Numbered from the stretch's first letter, positions 25,524-35,237 are shown. The stretch is 64,000 bases of DNA from Marinobacter sp. HL-58 (GCF_001314605.1 NZ_LIHP01000003.1:117924-181923); one strand, 5' to 3'. Notes: generated by a model from the sequence alone, not told the origin. A program made the numbers and translations.

Positions 25524-25850
25524 CGCACCTTTTCGGGGCTCGCTGTTCTCCAAAAAAATGCCCTGAATACCCAGGCCGTGCCGTCCTGGTACGCTCATTC
25601 CCGTCACTAACGCGCACTCTTTTAGTGCATGCGCACCACAAAGCAGCCATACTCTGATCATTCGCAGGGCGTTTACCCGCTGTTCTGCGTGGCACAATTC
25701 TACTTATGCACTACACAACGGCGCGTTCCCGGGGCTCAGAACCACGATGCCCGCAAAATGCGCATTTTCAGCACCGCAATCCTTCAATGTGGTTCGCTTT
25801 TTGCAAAACTGACTGAGTACTCAGCGTTGCCCACCAATAGGGATGGAAGC
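25524..25850. promoter_or_regulatory. Intergenic region upstream of ntrB
   Basis: A 327-base gap that should hold the ntrB promoter. It includes the perfect palindrome AAAATGCGCATTTT at 25755-25768 and a smaller one, GTGCATGCGCAC, near 25624-25635. The NtrB frame is open through the last 220 bases, but the conserved start is at 25851. No sigma-54 promoter with GG-N10-GC spacing was found. Confidence 0.5.
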
Positions 25851-26933
25851 ATGGCAATACCGGCCGGATACAAGAGCATTCTGGACAGCCTCACAACCGC
25901 AGTGATTGTGCTGAGGGACGGCTTGCAGATCCAGTACCTGAACCCCGCTGCCGAAAGCCTGTTCGAAACCAGCATGACCCGAAGCCAGGGCGCCCCGATC
26001 AATGACATCCTGATCGACTCGGAAGACGCCCTCAAAACCCTTTATGCCGCTGCTGAAAACGGTCAGTCGTATACCCGCCGGGAAGCAGAGTTCGTACTCA
26101 CCAGCGGCGTGCGGCTGACCGTTGACTACTCGGTATCTCCGATCAGCCTGGACCCCACCGAACTGCTGATCGAGATCCAGCCACGGGACCGGCTGCTGCG
26201 TATCAGCCGGGAGGAAGACATCATCTCCCAGCAGGAGACCACAAGGATACTGGTGCGGGGAATGGCCCACGAGATCAAGAACCCCCTGGGCGGAATCCGC
26301 GGCGCAGCCCAGTTGCTGGACCGGGAACTGAACAACGAAGACCAGAAGGAATACACCCAGGTCATCATTGCAGAAGCCGATCGCCTCAGATCGCTGGTAG
26401 ACCGGATGCTCGGCCCGAACAAGGCACCGAAACTGGCGTCCACCAATATTCATGAAGTGCTGGAACGGGTGAAGACCCTGCTTGAGGCAGAAAGCCGCGG
26501 CCGGCTCAGTTTCCGTCGCGACTACGACCCCAGCCTGCCGGAGTTTCAGGGTGACAAGGAACAGCTGATCCAGGCATTCCTGAACATTGCCCGCAATGCC
26601 ATGGAAGCCGCATTCGAAAACCAGGCTGAAAAGTCTGGTAATGAGCAGCCAACCATTACCTTCCGCACACGCGCACTGCGGCAGTTTACCATCGGCCACA
26701 AACGCCACCGTCTGGTCTGCCGGGTGGACGTGATCGACAACGGCCCCGGCATACCGCCGGAGCTGCTGCAGAATGTTTTCTACCCGATGATCAGCGGCAG
26801 GGCCAGTGGCACGGGCCTTGGCCTGTCCATCACCCAAAGCATCATCGGGCAACATCACGGGCTGGTTGAGTGTGAAAGCGAGCCCGGCAAAACCGACTTC
26901 ATCATCTTCCTGCCCCTGGAGGACAATCAATGA
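25851..26933 (+). CDS. glnL: Nitrogen regulation sensor histidine kinase NtrB (NRII)
   Basis: A 360-residue cytoplasmic two-component kinase/phosphatase controlled by PII. An N-terminal PAS domain (ILDSLTTAVIVLRDGLQIQYLNPAAESLF) is followed by the HisKA H-box VRGMAHEIKNPLGGIRGAAQLL (phospho-acceptor His), an N-box FLNIARNAMEAA, and ATP-lid motifs DNGPGIPPEL and GTGLGLSITQSII. The ATG at 25851 follows GGATGGAAG and starts at the conserved N-terminus; the longer reading frame upstream has no similarity. Its stop overlaps the ntrC start (ATGA). Confidence 0.94.
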   Translation: MAIPAGYKSILDSLTTAVIVLRDGLQIQYLNPAAESLFETSMTRSQGAPINDILIDSEDALKTLYAAAENGQSYTRREAEFVLTSGVRLTVDYSVSPISLDPTELLIEIQPRDRLLRISREEDIISQQETTRILVRGMAHEIKNPLGGIRGAAQLLDRELNNEDQKEYTQVIIAEADRLRSLVDRMLGPNKAPKLASTNIHEVLERVKTLLEAESRGRLSFRRDYDPSLPEFQGDKEQLIQAFLNIARNAMEAAFENQAEKSGNEQPTITFRTRALRQFTIGHKRHRLVCRVDVIDNGPGIPPELLQNVFYPMISGRASGTGLGLSITQSIIGQHHGLVECESEPGKTDFIIFLPLEDNQ

Positions 26934-28357
26934 GCCAACCGGCAAACGTCTGGATCATAGACGACGACCGCAGTATACGCTGGGTGCTGGAGCGCGCCCT
27001 GAACCAGGCCGGTATGCAACCGCGGGTGTTTGAAAGCGGCGAAAGCATCATGATGCGCCTTGAGCATGAACAGCCAGACGCCATCATCAGCGATATCCGC
27101 ATGCCCGGCGTCGACGGCATTACCCTGCTATCCCAGATCGTCGAGGTGCATCCTGACCTGCCGGTGATCATCATGACCGCCCATTCCGACCTGGAAAGCG
27201 CGGTAACCAGCTACCAGACAGGTGCCTTCGAATACCTGCCCAAGCCTTTTGACGTGGACGATGCCGTCGCTCTGGTAAAGCGGGCGGTGGCCCACAGCCA
27301 CGAGCGCCGGGCCACGGCCGAACCCCAGGCAGAAAGCTCCCAGCGAAATACCGAAATCATTGGTGAGGCTCCGGCGATGCAGGAAGTGTTCAGGGCCATC
27401 GGTCGGCTCTCACACTCCAATATCACCGTACTGATCAACGGCGAGAGTGGTACCGGTAAAGAGCTGGTAGCCCAGGCGCTGCACAATCACAGTCCCCGGG
27501 CCAGTCGGCCATTCATAGCACTGAACATGGCGGCCATCCCCAAGGACCTGATCGAGTCAGAGCTGTTCGGCCATGAGAAAGGCGCCTTCACCGGCGCGGC
27601 GGCGGCCAGGCAGGGCCGTTTCGAACAATCCAACGGCGGCACCCTGTTTCTGGACGAGATCGGCGACATGCCCGCAGACACCCAGACACGTCTGCTGCGG
27701 GTACTGGCGGATGGAGAGTTCTACCGGGTCGGCGGCACCACGCCCATCAAGGTGGACGTGCGCATCATCGCTGCCACACACCAGGACCTGGAAAAGCTCG
27801 TCCAGGCCGGAACCTTCCGGGAAGACCTGTTCCACCGCCTGAACGTCATCCGCGTGCATCTGCCAAAACTGGCGGAACGCCGGGAAGACATCCCGCGCCT
27901 GATGGAACATTTCCTCAAGCGTGCAGCCCGGGAACTGGCCGTTGAAACCAAATTGCTGCGCCCGGAAGCCGAAGAATACCTCACCACCCTGCCCTGGCCG
28001 GGTAACGTGCGCCAGCTGGAGAACACCTGCCGCTGGCTGACGGTGATGGCCAGTGGCCGGGAGATTCACATAGACGACCTGCCAACGGAACTGATGCAGC
28101 AGGCGGAAACCCCGACCACAGGCCAGACCTGGCAGGAAGGCCTGCGCAACTGGGCTGAACAGGAGCTCAAGCGTGGCCGCAAGGGCATACTCGATACCGC
28201 CGTGCCGGAGTTCGAGCGCATCATGATCGAAACCGCCCTGAAGCACACCGGCGGGCGCCGGCGGGATGCCTCAATCCTGCTGGGCTGGGGCAGGAACACT
28301 CTGACCCGGAAGATCAACGAGCTGGGGATGGATCATCCGGATCATGAGGACGAGTGA
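26930..28357 (+). CDS. glnG: Sigma-54-dependent nitrogen response regulator NtrC (NRI)
   Basis: A 475-residue enhancer-binding protein. Receiver domain residues 1-120: acidic DDD pocket in IDDDRSIRW, phospho-acceptor Asp in ISDIRMPGVDG, TAHSDLE and the Lys of LPKPFD. The AAA+ domain has Walker A GESGTGKE, the sigma-54-contacting GAFTGA loop, Walker B GTLFLDEIGDMP, and an arginine finger region. The C-terminal Fis-type HTH is GGRRRDASILLGWGRNTLTRKI. It activates glnA through sites such as those at 23085-23130. Ends 7 bases from the convergent mshQ stop. Confidence 0.96.
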   Translation: MSQPANVWIIDDDRSIRWVLERALNQAGMQPRVFESGESIMMRLEHEQPDAIISDIRMPGVDGITLLSQIVEVHPDLPVIIMTAHSDLESAVTSYQTGAFEYLPKPFDVDDAVALVKRAVAHSHERRATAEPQAESSQRNTEIIGEAPAMQEVFRAIGRLSHSNITVLINGESGTGKELVAQALHNHSPRASRPFIALNMAAIPKDLIESELFGHEKGAFTGAAAARQGRFEQSNGGTLFLDEIGDMPADTQTRLLRVLADGEFYRVGGTTPIKVDVRIIAATHQDLEKLVQAGTFREDLFHRLNVIRVHLPKLAERREDIPRLMEHFLKRAARELAVETKLLRPEAEEYLTTLPWPGNVRQLENTCRWLTVMASGREIHIDDLPTELMQQAETPTTGQTWQEGLRNWAEQELKRGRKGILDTAVPEFERIMIETALKHTGGRRRDASILLGWGRNTLTRKINELGMDHPDHEDE

Positions 28358-28364
28358 GTAAAGC

Positions 28365-31300
28365 CTAGCGCTCCCGCCAGTAAATAATCCGGTCGTGGCC
28401 GCGATAGACGCCGAAGGTGGCGAGGGCTGAGGGGTTTTCCAGGGTGCCGTCGTCATCCGTGTCATCCTGCAGCCACTCCTCGACACCCCAGATCAGCGTA
28501 TCCGTGCCCTGTGAGCCAGAAGGCTCCAGGCTTAACGGTCCGGCCTCTCCATTAATAAACGTGCCTGAGTCCGTCGCCAGAGTGTGATGGTCTGTTGTGC
28601 CGCTGATATCCGACGTTGTCCATGGCGTACAGCTGTCTGCCGTATTGACCGTGAACCGGGAACCATTCCAGTACTCCAGCCGGAAGGGCATCTGAAGCTC
28701 GTCGATATTTTCCGGGCCGTAGACGTTGTCCATGGACAGCCGACCATACCTTACCTCGAAGTCCGCCAAAGGGGTGAAGCGGTATGGAGAGCTGCTGGCA
28801 CTGACCCCATCAGCATCCGTCACGCTGTCCACGGAAAACTCCAGATCCGGTTCTATCGGCGCAACACGCGCTTCAGACAGTTTGCTGTACTGAACGGTAT
28901 CATCGATTCCGTAATCAAAACTCAACAGCCCGGGCTCAGCGATACCAAGCACTCCGGAACCGATATCGGTCGTTACCGCCAGTGGACCACTGTCCCGATT
29001 CAGGGCGGAGCTGTCCGCTACCGGGAAGGACCTGACAACATCCGCCACCGATAACCGCTGGAAGCCAGTCTCAGTGTAATTCAGCGTGCGTGTGCCCTGC
29101 ACCGAAAGGGGCTCTATTTCCAGGTTGGGCGGCAACGCCCATCCGATGGCCTGGCCGGTATAAGTAAACGGCGTGCCAATACTGCACATCGGTTCCAACT
29201 CACCCGAGTCAATCACAACATTGAAACGATCCGGATAGAACCGGCCAACAGGGGCACTGATTCCGGGGGGCACGGTTTTCCCGAGGTAGCTTCCCGCAGC
29301 CGGCGTGGCCGAGAACCTGAAAACACCTACCTCGGAAACCCGCGCCGCAAGAGTTTCGGTGGCGTCAGCTGACCGGGTATGGGTATAGCTTTCCGGTGTC
29401 AGAGTGCCATCCGCGCCGCCGGTCGGTGCAACAACCCCGGAAGACAGCGGTATATCCAGCAACCGGAAGTTGGGGGTATTCGGGTTACCTTCGCAAAGGT
29501 TGCTGTCGCCGTCGTTCTGCCAGCCAACCGCGGTCACCGTCAGGTCAAACTCCTCGCCGGCTTTCACAAAAAGCGGACAGGAGGCATCACCCGCCGCACA
29601 CTCCCCTGGCGAGGAAACACACAGCCCGGCGGGCACGCTGACGAACTGGTCGGACCCCGGCATCACCAGACCATCATCCTCCGTTGCTTCAGACCCAAGG
29701 TAGGTGCCGTTTAACTGCATCTGGCCGGCATCGGGATAACGGACATCAATCTCCGCGACACCGCCTGCGCCAAAATCCAGATCAAGGATAGTGGGATTGC
29801 CCGGGTCGCCACTGATATCGGTATCATCCACGTTCAGGGCGCGGCTGACCGGACGACCGTTCGGGCCAGGATCAACATAGGTTGACCAGAAGCGCACAGG
29901 CTTTTCCACATTTTCAAACGCCGGCACACACGCCTGTGTTTCCTCATCCCGTCGCACTGCGCGCACCTCAATGGGGCCAGACGGCCGGTGGGACGTCAGG
30001 TCTGGTACCTCGAACGCCAGGCCAGAGTCAAAAAACTCCAGCCCACAGTTCGCGGCAGACAGATTGCCGCCGCCGATCTGACACAGGGTAACGGCCTGGG
30101 GCCGTGTCGACGGCTCCGAACCAACCACATCCAGCGTCACCTCGCCGGCAACGGTGTTTTGCAGGGTCGCCTGGCCCGTGCCTCTAGCAATATCGATCAC
30201 GTTGCCACCTTCCCAGCCCTCGGAAGGCGACAAGGTTGCCTGAACGGGGTCGGTGAAGAGCTGGTCGCAGTTCTCGTTGGCACAGGCGCGAACCGTCACC
30301 GTTTCCGGTTGGCAGGTCAGCGCCACGCCGTCATGGAGAATTTCGAAATGGTCAACCTGTTCACCGACAGGATTAAGCTGAAGGGCGCAAAGCTCGATCT
30401 CATCAAGCTCATGGATATTGGTGGAGCCCCCCGTCGACCCCGTGAGGGACAGTAAAAAGTTTTCCGGAACAGGTGCCTGGTCTGAATCCGCCAGCATATC
30501 GAAGGGTGGGATCAACGTATTCATTCCACCACCCGTATCGCGCTCTACCGAAACGATAGCCTCTCCGGGGCTTCGCGAGTCTACGGTAATACGATACCGG
30601 TGGGGGTTGTCCGAGCCGGTTTCATCGATACCCGGGCTCAGGCCAGAGGTGCCTTCAAGATACTTGTAGCCACTCTGGCCACTACCTGACCCCCTTACCA
30701 CAACGGCTTGTGGAACGAACCCGACGCCACCCTGCCGACCTTCCGTCTGATTGGAATAGTTACCGAATTCATCAAGCCCAACGCCCATCCAGCCGCCAGC
30801 GAACCCTGCATCACCGTTGTTCCTCTGGGCATAGCCCAGCGACCCTCCGAAGCTTCCCGGTTGCGGAGTGACTCTCGAGTCCGAGAGGGCGATCACGATA
30901 CCGTCTGCCCCGTTGCCACCGTAGGCGTAGTAGTCAAACTCGAGAATCACCAGATTATCGGCACCGGGAATTTCCCGTTGCAGCGTGGCTGCTGTTGATT
31001 GATTGCCTACCGCCTGAGTCATTCTCAGGCGGCCGTTGGATTCAACGCGAGGCGTAAAATTACCACTGGATACCGAGGTTACCCAATCGTCACTCAAGCT
31101 GCCGGCCGCGAAGTCATCGTTAAAGCACTGAAGCTCATTGTCTTTACAGGGACGTGTCTCCAACGCATTATTCTGGATTTCACTGTCGGTCAACACTCGT
31201 TGGTGCAGGCGTATCTCATCAAGCCGGCCGGCAAAAAAATTAACCCGGCTTTGAGGCCCGAAGCTTTCCGCGGCAAACAATAAACTGCCGGTCGTGGGTT

Positions 31301-32000
31301 TCTGACTGTATTTACCACCTCGTCCGGCAAAAAACGGGTTCCAGTTGTCATTTCCGACACCGATTGACTGGCCACTTTCATCCAGGACAGTAATCTGCAC
31401 CTCTAAACGGTTGCCATTCGGGCGATGAGCAGTGACGCCGAAGTAATACCATTGATCCACCTGCAACGCAGCGTTTGCCGAGACAGTGTAGGGCGAGCCA
31501 TTCGCATCCCAGAAGGTTACCTGCAATTGCCCACCAGACAGCTTGACCTGATACTCCTGAGTTGCCCCGCCCTGGCCTTTATGTAAAAGCGTCCCGTTTA
31601 ACTGATCGGCCCGAAACCATCCCCCGATCGACATCGCCTCTGTCACTGCCAATGGTGACAACAGATCTCCATCACTGATCTCCACATAGTGCTGTGCATC
31701 GACGTACTGGTTAAATGGACCGGTACTAAATCCTTGCCCTCTGAAATACCCGGAGTTGCAGACCTTCCCCTCGTCAGTATCGGGCAGCGAACCGGAGCTG
31801 CCATTCGTTGCCGCACGCCCATTAAAACCATTGCCAGAGCTGTCAAATACTTCGTTTGCAGCACCCTCCCATGAGTCTTCATCCATCCGCCATTCACCGA
31901 TGGGGCCGGAAGCATCCTGTGCATTCACTGCCGGTGTCGGCAACAAAACGAATGAAAACACCAGAACCGAAAACACGGTGGTATACCAGTGGCTGTTCAT
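28365..32000 (-). CDS. mshQ: MSHA biogenesis protein MshQ, large surface/tip protein with two lectin-like regions
   Basis: A 1211-residue exported protein, last gene of the MSHA series. Signal peptide ends near TPAVNA. Residues about 33-280 form a LamG/concanavalin-like region (IGEWRMDEDSWEGAANEVFD...YYFGVTAHRP...AGRLDEIRLHQRVLTD). About 295-540 looks like a second, L-type-lectin-like sandwich (NLVILEFDYYAYGGNGADGI...GGSLGYAQRNNGDAG). The remainder matches DUF6701, ending in the typical TFGVYRGHDRIIYWRER. MshQ-type proteins are thought to sit at the pilus tip or outer membrane and bind surface ligands. Cysteines are numerous after the first domain. Start ATG overlaps the mshP stop. Confidence 0.85.
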   Translation of the reverse strand: MNSHWYTTVFSVLVFSFVLLPTPAVNAQDASGPIGEWRMDEDSWEGAANEVFDSSGNGFNGRAATNGSSGSLPDTDEGKVCNSGYFRGQGFSTGPFNQYVDAQHYVEISDGDLLSPLAVTEAMSIGGWFRADQLNGTLLHKGQGGATQEYQVKLSGGQLQVTFWDANGSPYTVSANAALQVDQWYYFGVTAHRPNGNRLEVQITVLDESGQSIGVGNDNWNPFFAGRGGKYSQKPTTGSLLFAAESFGPQSRVNFFAGRLDEIRLHQRVLTDSEIQNNALETRPCKDNELQCFNDDFAAGSLSDDWVTSVSSGNFTPRVESNGRLRMTQAVGNQSTAATLQREIPGADNLVILEFDYYAYGGNGADGIVIALSDSRVTPQPGSFGGSLGYAQRNNGDAGFAGGWMGVGLDEFGNYSNQTEGRQGGVGFVPQAVVVRGSGSGQSGYKYLEGTSGLSPGIDETGSDNPHRYRITVDSRSPGEAIVSVERDTGGGMNTLIPPFDMLADSDQAPVPENFLLSLTGSTGGSTNIHELDEIELCALQLNPVGEQVDHFEILHDGVALTCQPETVTVRACANENCDQLFTDPVQATLSPSEGWEGGNVIDIARGTGQATLQNTVAGEVTLDVVGSEPSTRPQAVTLCQIGGGNLSAANCGLEFFDSGLAFEVPDLTSHRPSGPIEVRAVRRDEETQACVPAFENVEKPVRFWSTYVDPGPNGRPVSRALNVDDTDISGDPGNPTILDLDFGAGGVAEIDVRYPDAGQMQLNGTYLGSEATEDDGLVMPGSDQFVSVPAGLCVSSPGECAAGDASCPLFVKAGEEFDLTVTAVGWQNDGDSNLCEGNPNTPNFRLLDIPLSSGVVAPTGGADGTLTPESYTHTRSADATETLAARVSEVGVFRFSATPAAGSYLGKTVPPGISAPVGRFYPDRFNVVIDSGELEPMCSIGTPFTYTGQAIGWALPPNLEIEPLSVQGTRTLNYTETGFQRLSVADVVRSFPVADSSALNRDSGPLAVTTDIGSGVLGIAEPGLLSFDYGIDDTVQYSKLSEARVAPIEPDLEFSVDSVTDADGVSASSSPYRFTPLADFEVRYGRLSMDNVYGPENIDELQMPFRLEYWNGSRFTVNTADSCTPWTTSDISGTTDHHTLATDSGTFINGEAGPLSLEPSGSQGTDTLIWGVEEWLQDDTDDDGTLENPSALATFGVYRGHDRIIYWRER

Positions 32001-32410
32001 CGTATCCGTACCTCTACCAACCGAGTTGACTGATCATTCCCGGCGCCACACTGGCCGGTACTGGTAATCGTATACACCGTATCGCCCCCGGAGCCGCCAA
32101 TAGCCGCAGAGACAGCTTCGCATTCCATCATCGCACTGCACCCCTGCAGGCCGTCAGCCTCCTCAAAATCAATGGAGCTGGTAATAGCGCCACAACTGTC
32201 TGCTTCGAGCACGTCCCTGACGGCCACCTGGGCACCGCTTTCGGCAGCAAAAAATGCGCGCTGGAACTGGATCTGTAGACTGATGGATTCACCACTGCCT
32301 TGCTGGAGCTGGGACATGCCAAGAACGAGTAGCGCCAGCACCGTCACGATGAACAGCGCGATGGGCAGGCCCGCGCCGGACTGCCTGTTGAGGAGTTTGT
32401 CAGGGCACAT
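31997..32410 (-). CDS. mshP: MSHA minor pilin-like protein MshP
   Basis: A 137-residue protein with a short basic start then a class III-like hydrophobic helix SGAGLPIALFIVTVLALLVLG and FFAAESGAQVA, resembling PilX/GspK-type minor pilins of the MSHA locus. The ATG at 32410 (MCPDKLLNRQSG) overlaps the end of mshO by 11 bases; the longer open frame upstream lies within mshO and lacks homology. Two cysteine pairs in the globular part probably form disulfides. Confidence 0.78.
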   Translation of the reverse strand: MCPDKLLNRQSGAGLPIALFIVTVLALLVLGMSQLQQGSGESISLQIQFQRAFFAAESGAQVAVRDVLEADSCGAITSSIDFEEADGLQGCSAMMECEAVSAAIGGSGGDTVYTITSTGQCGAGNDQSTRLVEVRIR

Positions 32411-33185
32411 TGCGGATCTGTACCTCCTGACTGATGCTGGTGGACTCTTCGGTTTGCGTGTCTTCCAGTACAAACCTGAATGAGACGACGGCTCCACGCT
32501 GCAATGTCGGCGGCGTGACCTCAAAAACGAGGGAGTTTTTTGCCAGGGTGGCGGCCATCACTTCACGCCCGGGTATGCCTGAGGGCAAGCCCGATGCAAC
32601 TGCCGTATTGATTCCGTAACCACTATAACGGAATAGCCAGCGCCCCGACTGGCACAGGGATACCGGGTCGTCGATGATATAGAACCGCCTTTCCGGAGAC
32701 CGTGCCGTAAAGCGGTGAGTGGCACCGTCGTCAAACGTCACCGTCGCCGGGACGCTACTGCCGGTCAAGGTTGCGGGCGGCGACACGGGCCCCGGACTAT
32801 TCAGGTCATAGACGTCGCTGCCGTACCCGTAAACCACGACACGGCCGGTCACAGACTGCCCTCCCGGCAACGGCACCGCCTCAAACGATGAGGGTGTGTT
32901 GCCCCGTGGCAAATCAAGGTAGTTCGACGCGGCGCGAATGGGCATCCACTCTATACAGGAACCGTCGGCATTGGTACGGATCGAGGTCGGCAAGGCTTCC
33001 CTCAGTTCTCGGGTAATCTGCTCGCTGATGACCACACTGGCCAACGCCCTTTGCTGCCGCGAACTGACATCAATGGCGCCCTGGGTCGAGAGGGATACGA
33101 ACTGCACCGAAATCGTCGCCACAACCGAAAGCAACACGATCACCATGATCAGCTCGATCAGTGTAAAACCATTGGCGCGGCGCAT
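32400..33185 (-). CDS. mshO: MSHA minor pilin MshO
   Basis: A 261-residue type IV prepilin. The leader RRANG precedes FTLIELIMVIVLLSVVA, the prepilin peptidase cleavage/N-methylation motif G^FTLIE. The size and order (between D and P) match MshO, a larger minor pilin of the tip complex. Its TGA and the start of mshP overlap. Processing would need a PilD-type peptidase encoded elsewhere. Confidence 0.87.
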   Translation of the reverse strand: MRRANGFTLIELIMVIVLLSVVATISVQFVSLSTQGAIDVSSRQQRALASVVISEQITRELREALPTSIRTNADGSCIEWMPIRAASNYLDLPRGNTPSSFEAVPLPGGQSVTGRVVVYGYGSDVYDLNSPGPVSPPATLTGSSVPATVTFDDGATHRFTARSPERRFYIIDDPVSLCQSGRWLFRYSGYGINTAVASGLPSGIPGREVMAATLAKNSLVFEVTPPTLQRGAVVSFRFVLEDTQTEESTSISQEVQIRNVP

Positions 33186-33673
33186 CAGAAATTTGCCCTG
33201 TAGGCGGAAAACGAGAACGACTGGCCGCCTGGTGTGGTGATAATCAGATCAATCCGTTTGGCTTCGGGGCCAGGTAGGTCCACTTCACCGCCCGCACAGG
33301 CAACCGCCACATCCACAGTAAAACCGTCGTAGCCATCCAGAGGCGCTTCTGCGCTTCTTGGCGGCGAATCCGAGGTGCCGTCGTAATCATCAACATCGTT
33401 GTAAGTGTCTCGGGATTCTTCCTCGGGCCCGATGTTACAGGAACCCGCGTACTTCGGCGTACCGCCCTGAGGTGTCGCGTCGTCGTACTTTTTGGAAATA
33501 ATCTCATCCATATACAGCTGCGCCAGTTCCACAGCCCGGGTCTGGTTCAGTGGGTCGGCGCTGCGTCCGGAAATCAGTGCAAAGGCACCCACCACACCGG
33601 CAATGGCCACGCTGATGATAACGATGGTCATCACCAGTTCCACCAGGGTGGCACCACCTTGAATTGACCTCAT
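33185..33673 (-). CDS. mshD: MSHA minor pilin MshD
   Basis: A 162-residue prepilin with GGATLVELVMTIVIISVAIAGVVGAF. The cleavage site has ATLVE instead of FTLIE: position +1 is Ala, but Glu at +5 is kept. Length and place in the order match MshD (GspI/PilV-like). Two cysteines in the globular region. Its ATG overlaps mshC stop, and its stop abuts the mshO start. Confidence 0.83.
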   Translation of the reverse strand: MRSIQGGATLVELVMTIVIISVAIAGVVGAFALISGRSADPLNQTRAVELAQLYMDEIISKKYDDATPQGGTPKYAGSCNIGPEEESRDTYNDVDDYDGTSDSPPRSAEAPLDGYDGFTVDVAVACAGGEVDLPGPEAKRIDLIITTPGGQSFSFSAYRANF

Positions 33674-34131
33674 GGCTGGCAGCTCCCGCGGTAAACCGCA
33701 CCCAGGGAACTGAGGCAGGTTTCAAATGTGCTGTCACCGGAGAACGTCAGACTCAGGTTTGCTCCCGAGTCCGGTGTACCATTGCCGTTAAAACGGATTG
33801 TCAGCGGCAATCCGCCGGCAACAGAGAGAGATGTGCCCTCGCGGGGCAATTCGAAAACCCTGGGATCAGGCGTGCCTGAGCCAACGGTAAAGCGAAAACT
33901 GTTACTGCCCTGCTCGATCGTCAGGGTATCGGCGGCATTACCCGCCAGCGCTGCCTGCTGGGCAAGCAGCGTGGCGGAAGCAAGTTGCTGGGTCGCCAGC
34001 AGGGGAGAGAACGCCGAACGGCCGGCAAAGAGGCCAACTCCCAGAGCGGCGAGAACCCCGATCAGGATGATGACCATAACCAGCTCAACCAGGGTGAACC
34101 CCGATGACCTCGGGGCGTTCATTTTTGTCAT
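33670..34131 (-). CDS. mshC: MSHA minor pilin MshC
   Basis: A 153-residue prepilin of GspH type. Leader MTKMNAPRSSG then FTLVELVMVIILIGVLAALGVGLF, with the conserved Gly-1 and Glu+5. The globular part is Ser/Thr-rich with a C-terminal disulfide candidate (ETCLSSL...RGSCQP). It is the first gene after the major pilin gene, separated by a 90-base gap, the largest inside the pilin part of the locus. Confidence 0.83.
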   Translation of the reverse strand: MTKMNAPRSSGFTLVELVMVIILIGVLAALGVGLFAGRSAFSPLLATQQLASATLLAQQAALAGNAADTLTIEQGSNSFRFTVGSGTPDPRVFELPREGTSLSVAGGLPLTIRFNGNGTPDSGANLSLTFSGDSTFETCLSSLGAVYRGSCQP

Positions 34132-34221
34132 GCCCCTCTCCCGGATTCCCTTCAGTTTCGAATCTAAACGTAGATCGGATTGCGCTTTCGACCAATCTGA
34201 CCCGCGCCATTAGGAAACAAG

Positions 34222-34683
34222 TTAGCAACCGCCATCTGGGATATTCACAGCAGTGGTTTCTCCGTCTGAATCAGTATATGTGAAAGAACAGGCACCCAAC
34301 TCAACCGTCAACTCGTTATCCGTATCGGTATCAAGTGTGTAATCGTTAGCATCCAACTGTGCGGCTTCTATGATGCCACCATTATCACCATCAACCGGTT
34401 CAGTTAGTGGATAACCATCATTGCTCATTTCGATAGTCTCTCCCTCAAGATCAACATCGCCTGAACTTCCCCCAGCCAACCAAGCCGAATGAGCAATTGC
34501 CGAAGCAGATTTGACTGCCCCACGCGCACCTTCAATACTTGCCTGGCGAGCCTCTCCCCCCAAATCCGCAAACCGCGGCAACGCAAACGCCGCCAAAATC
34601 CCCAAAATCACAATCACCATTACCAGTTCGATAAGGGTGAAACCTTTCTCTTTTCTCGCTGCCATCTGATTCATCACATTCAT
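34222..34683 (-). CDS. mshA: MSHA major pilin MshA
   Basis: A 153-residue type IV pilin. Leader MNVMNQMAARKEKG, then FTLIELVMVIVILGILAAFALPRFADLGGEAR, the classic N-methylated helix. The C-terminus holds the disulfide loop GACSFTYTDSDGETT...GGC. The mature part is very rich in Asp/Glu and thus acidic. AGGAG precedes the ATG at 34683 at ideal spacing. The gene sits between MshB-like and MshC and is less G+C-rich than its neighbours, as is common for surface-exposed pilins under selection. Confidence 0.85.
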   Translation of the reverse strand: MNVMNQMAARKEKGFTLIELVMVIVILGILAAFALPRFADLGGEARQASIEGARGAVKSASAIAHSAWLAGGSSGDVDLEGETIEMSNDGYPLTEPVDGDNGGIIEAAQLDANDYTLDTDTDNELTVELGACSFTYTDSDGETTAVNIPDGGC

Positions 34684-34718
34684 GGTTTTCTCCTGCTTTT
34701 GCTGCGTTTTAAAAGTGT

Positions 34719-35237
34719 TTAGTTGATGACTTTGATTACTTCGCCATTACTGGCGTCATACTGGATGTTGTCGGTGCCGCCGTTCAGGTTGTACTCATAG
34801 GTACACACGGAGCCGCTTGCCGAGGCGGTGTAGTCGGTTGTGTCGCCACTGGTCGCCACGGACGGTGCGTTGGACTGCATCAGGGCCAGCCAGAGGTCCT
34901 GGCATTCGGTGGCGGTCATGGCGTCCGGGTCGGTGTTGCCACCTACACCCGTGGGCCAGCCATCGGCGCTGACGTCCACATTTTCCTCGCCGAATCCTGG
35001 CAGGTCCGTCTGCGCGCCACCGGCGCCGCGGGCGGTCCACTGGGCACGAACCAGGGCAACAGCGGCAGCATAGGCACCGGAGGTGCCCTGTATGCTTGCA
35101 CGGTGGGCTTCGTCCGACAGTTCGGCGAACCTCGGCAGCGCAAAGGCTGCGAGGATGGCAAGAATGGAGATCACCACCACCAGTTCAATCAGGGTAAAAC
35201 CCCGAGTCCGGTGTTTTGTTGCTGTCATCGCCGTCAT
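34719..35237 (-). CDS. mshB: MSHA pilin-like protein MshB
   Basis: A 172-residue prepilin highly similar in its N-terminal helix to MshA: KHRTRG then FTLIELVVVISILAILAAFALPRFAELSDEA. Position before mshA and after mshF fits MshB, but it is close enough to MshA that a second major pilin is possible. The ATG at 35237 follows GGGGGACGG; an upstream in-frame start would give a 13-residue longer leader without support. Two cysteines (about 113 and 145, counted from 35237) suggest a disulfide. Confidence 0.78.
   Translation of the reverse strand: MTAMTATKHRTRGFTLIELVVVISILAILAAFALPRFAELSDEAHRASIQGTSGAYAAAVALVRAQWTARGAGGAQTDLPGFGEENVDVSADGWPTGVGGNTDPDAMTATECQDLWLALMQSNAPSVATSGDTTDYTASASGSVCTYEYNLNGGTDNIQYDASNGEVIKVIN

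Noticed and set aside
25685..25710. Possible sigma-54 promoter (TGGCACAATTC...) upstream of ntrB
   Set aside because: The GG is not followed by GC at 10 bases (GG-N10-CT), so the essential -12 element is missing.
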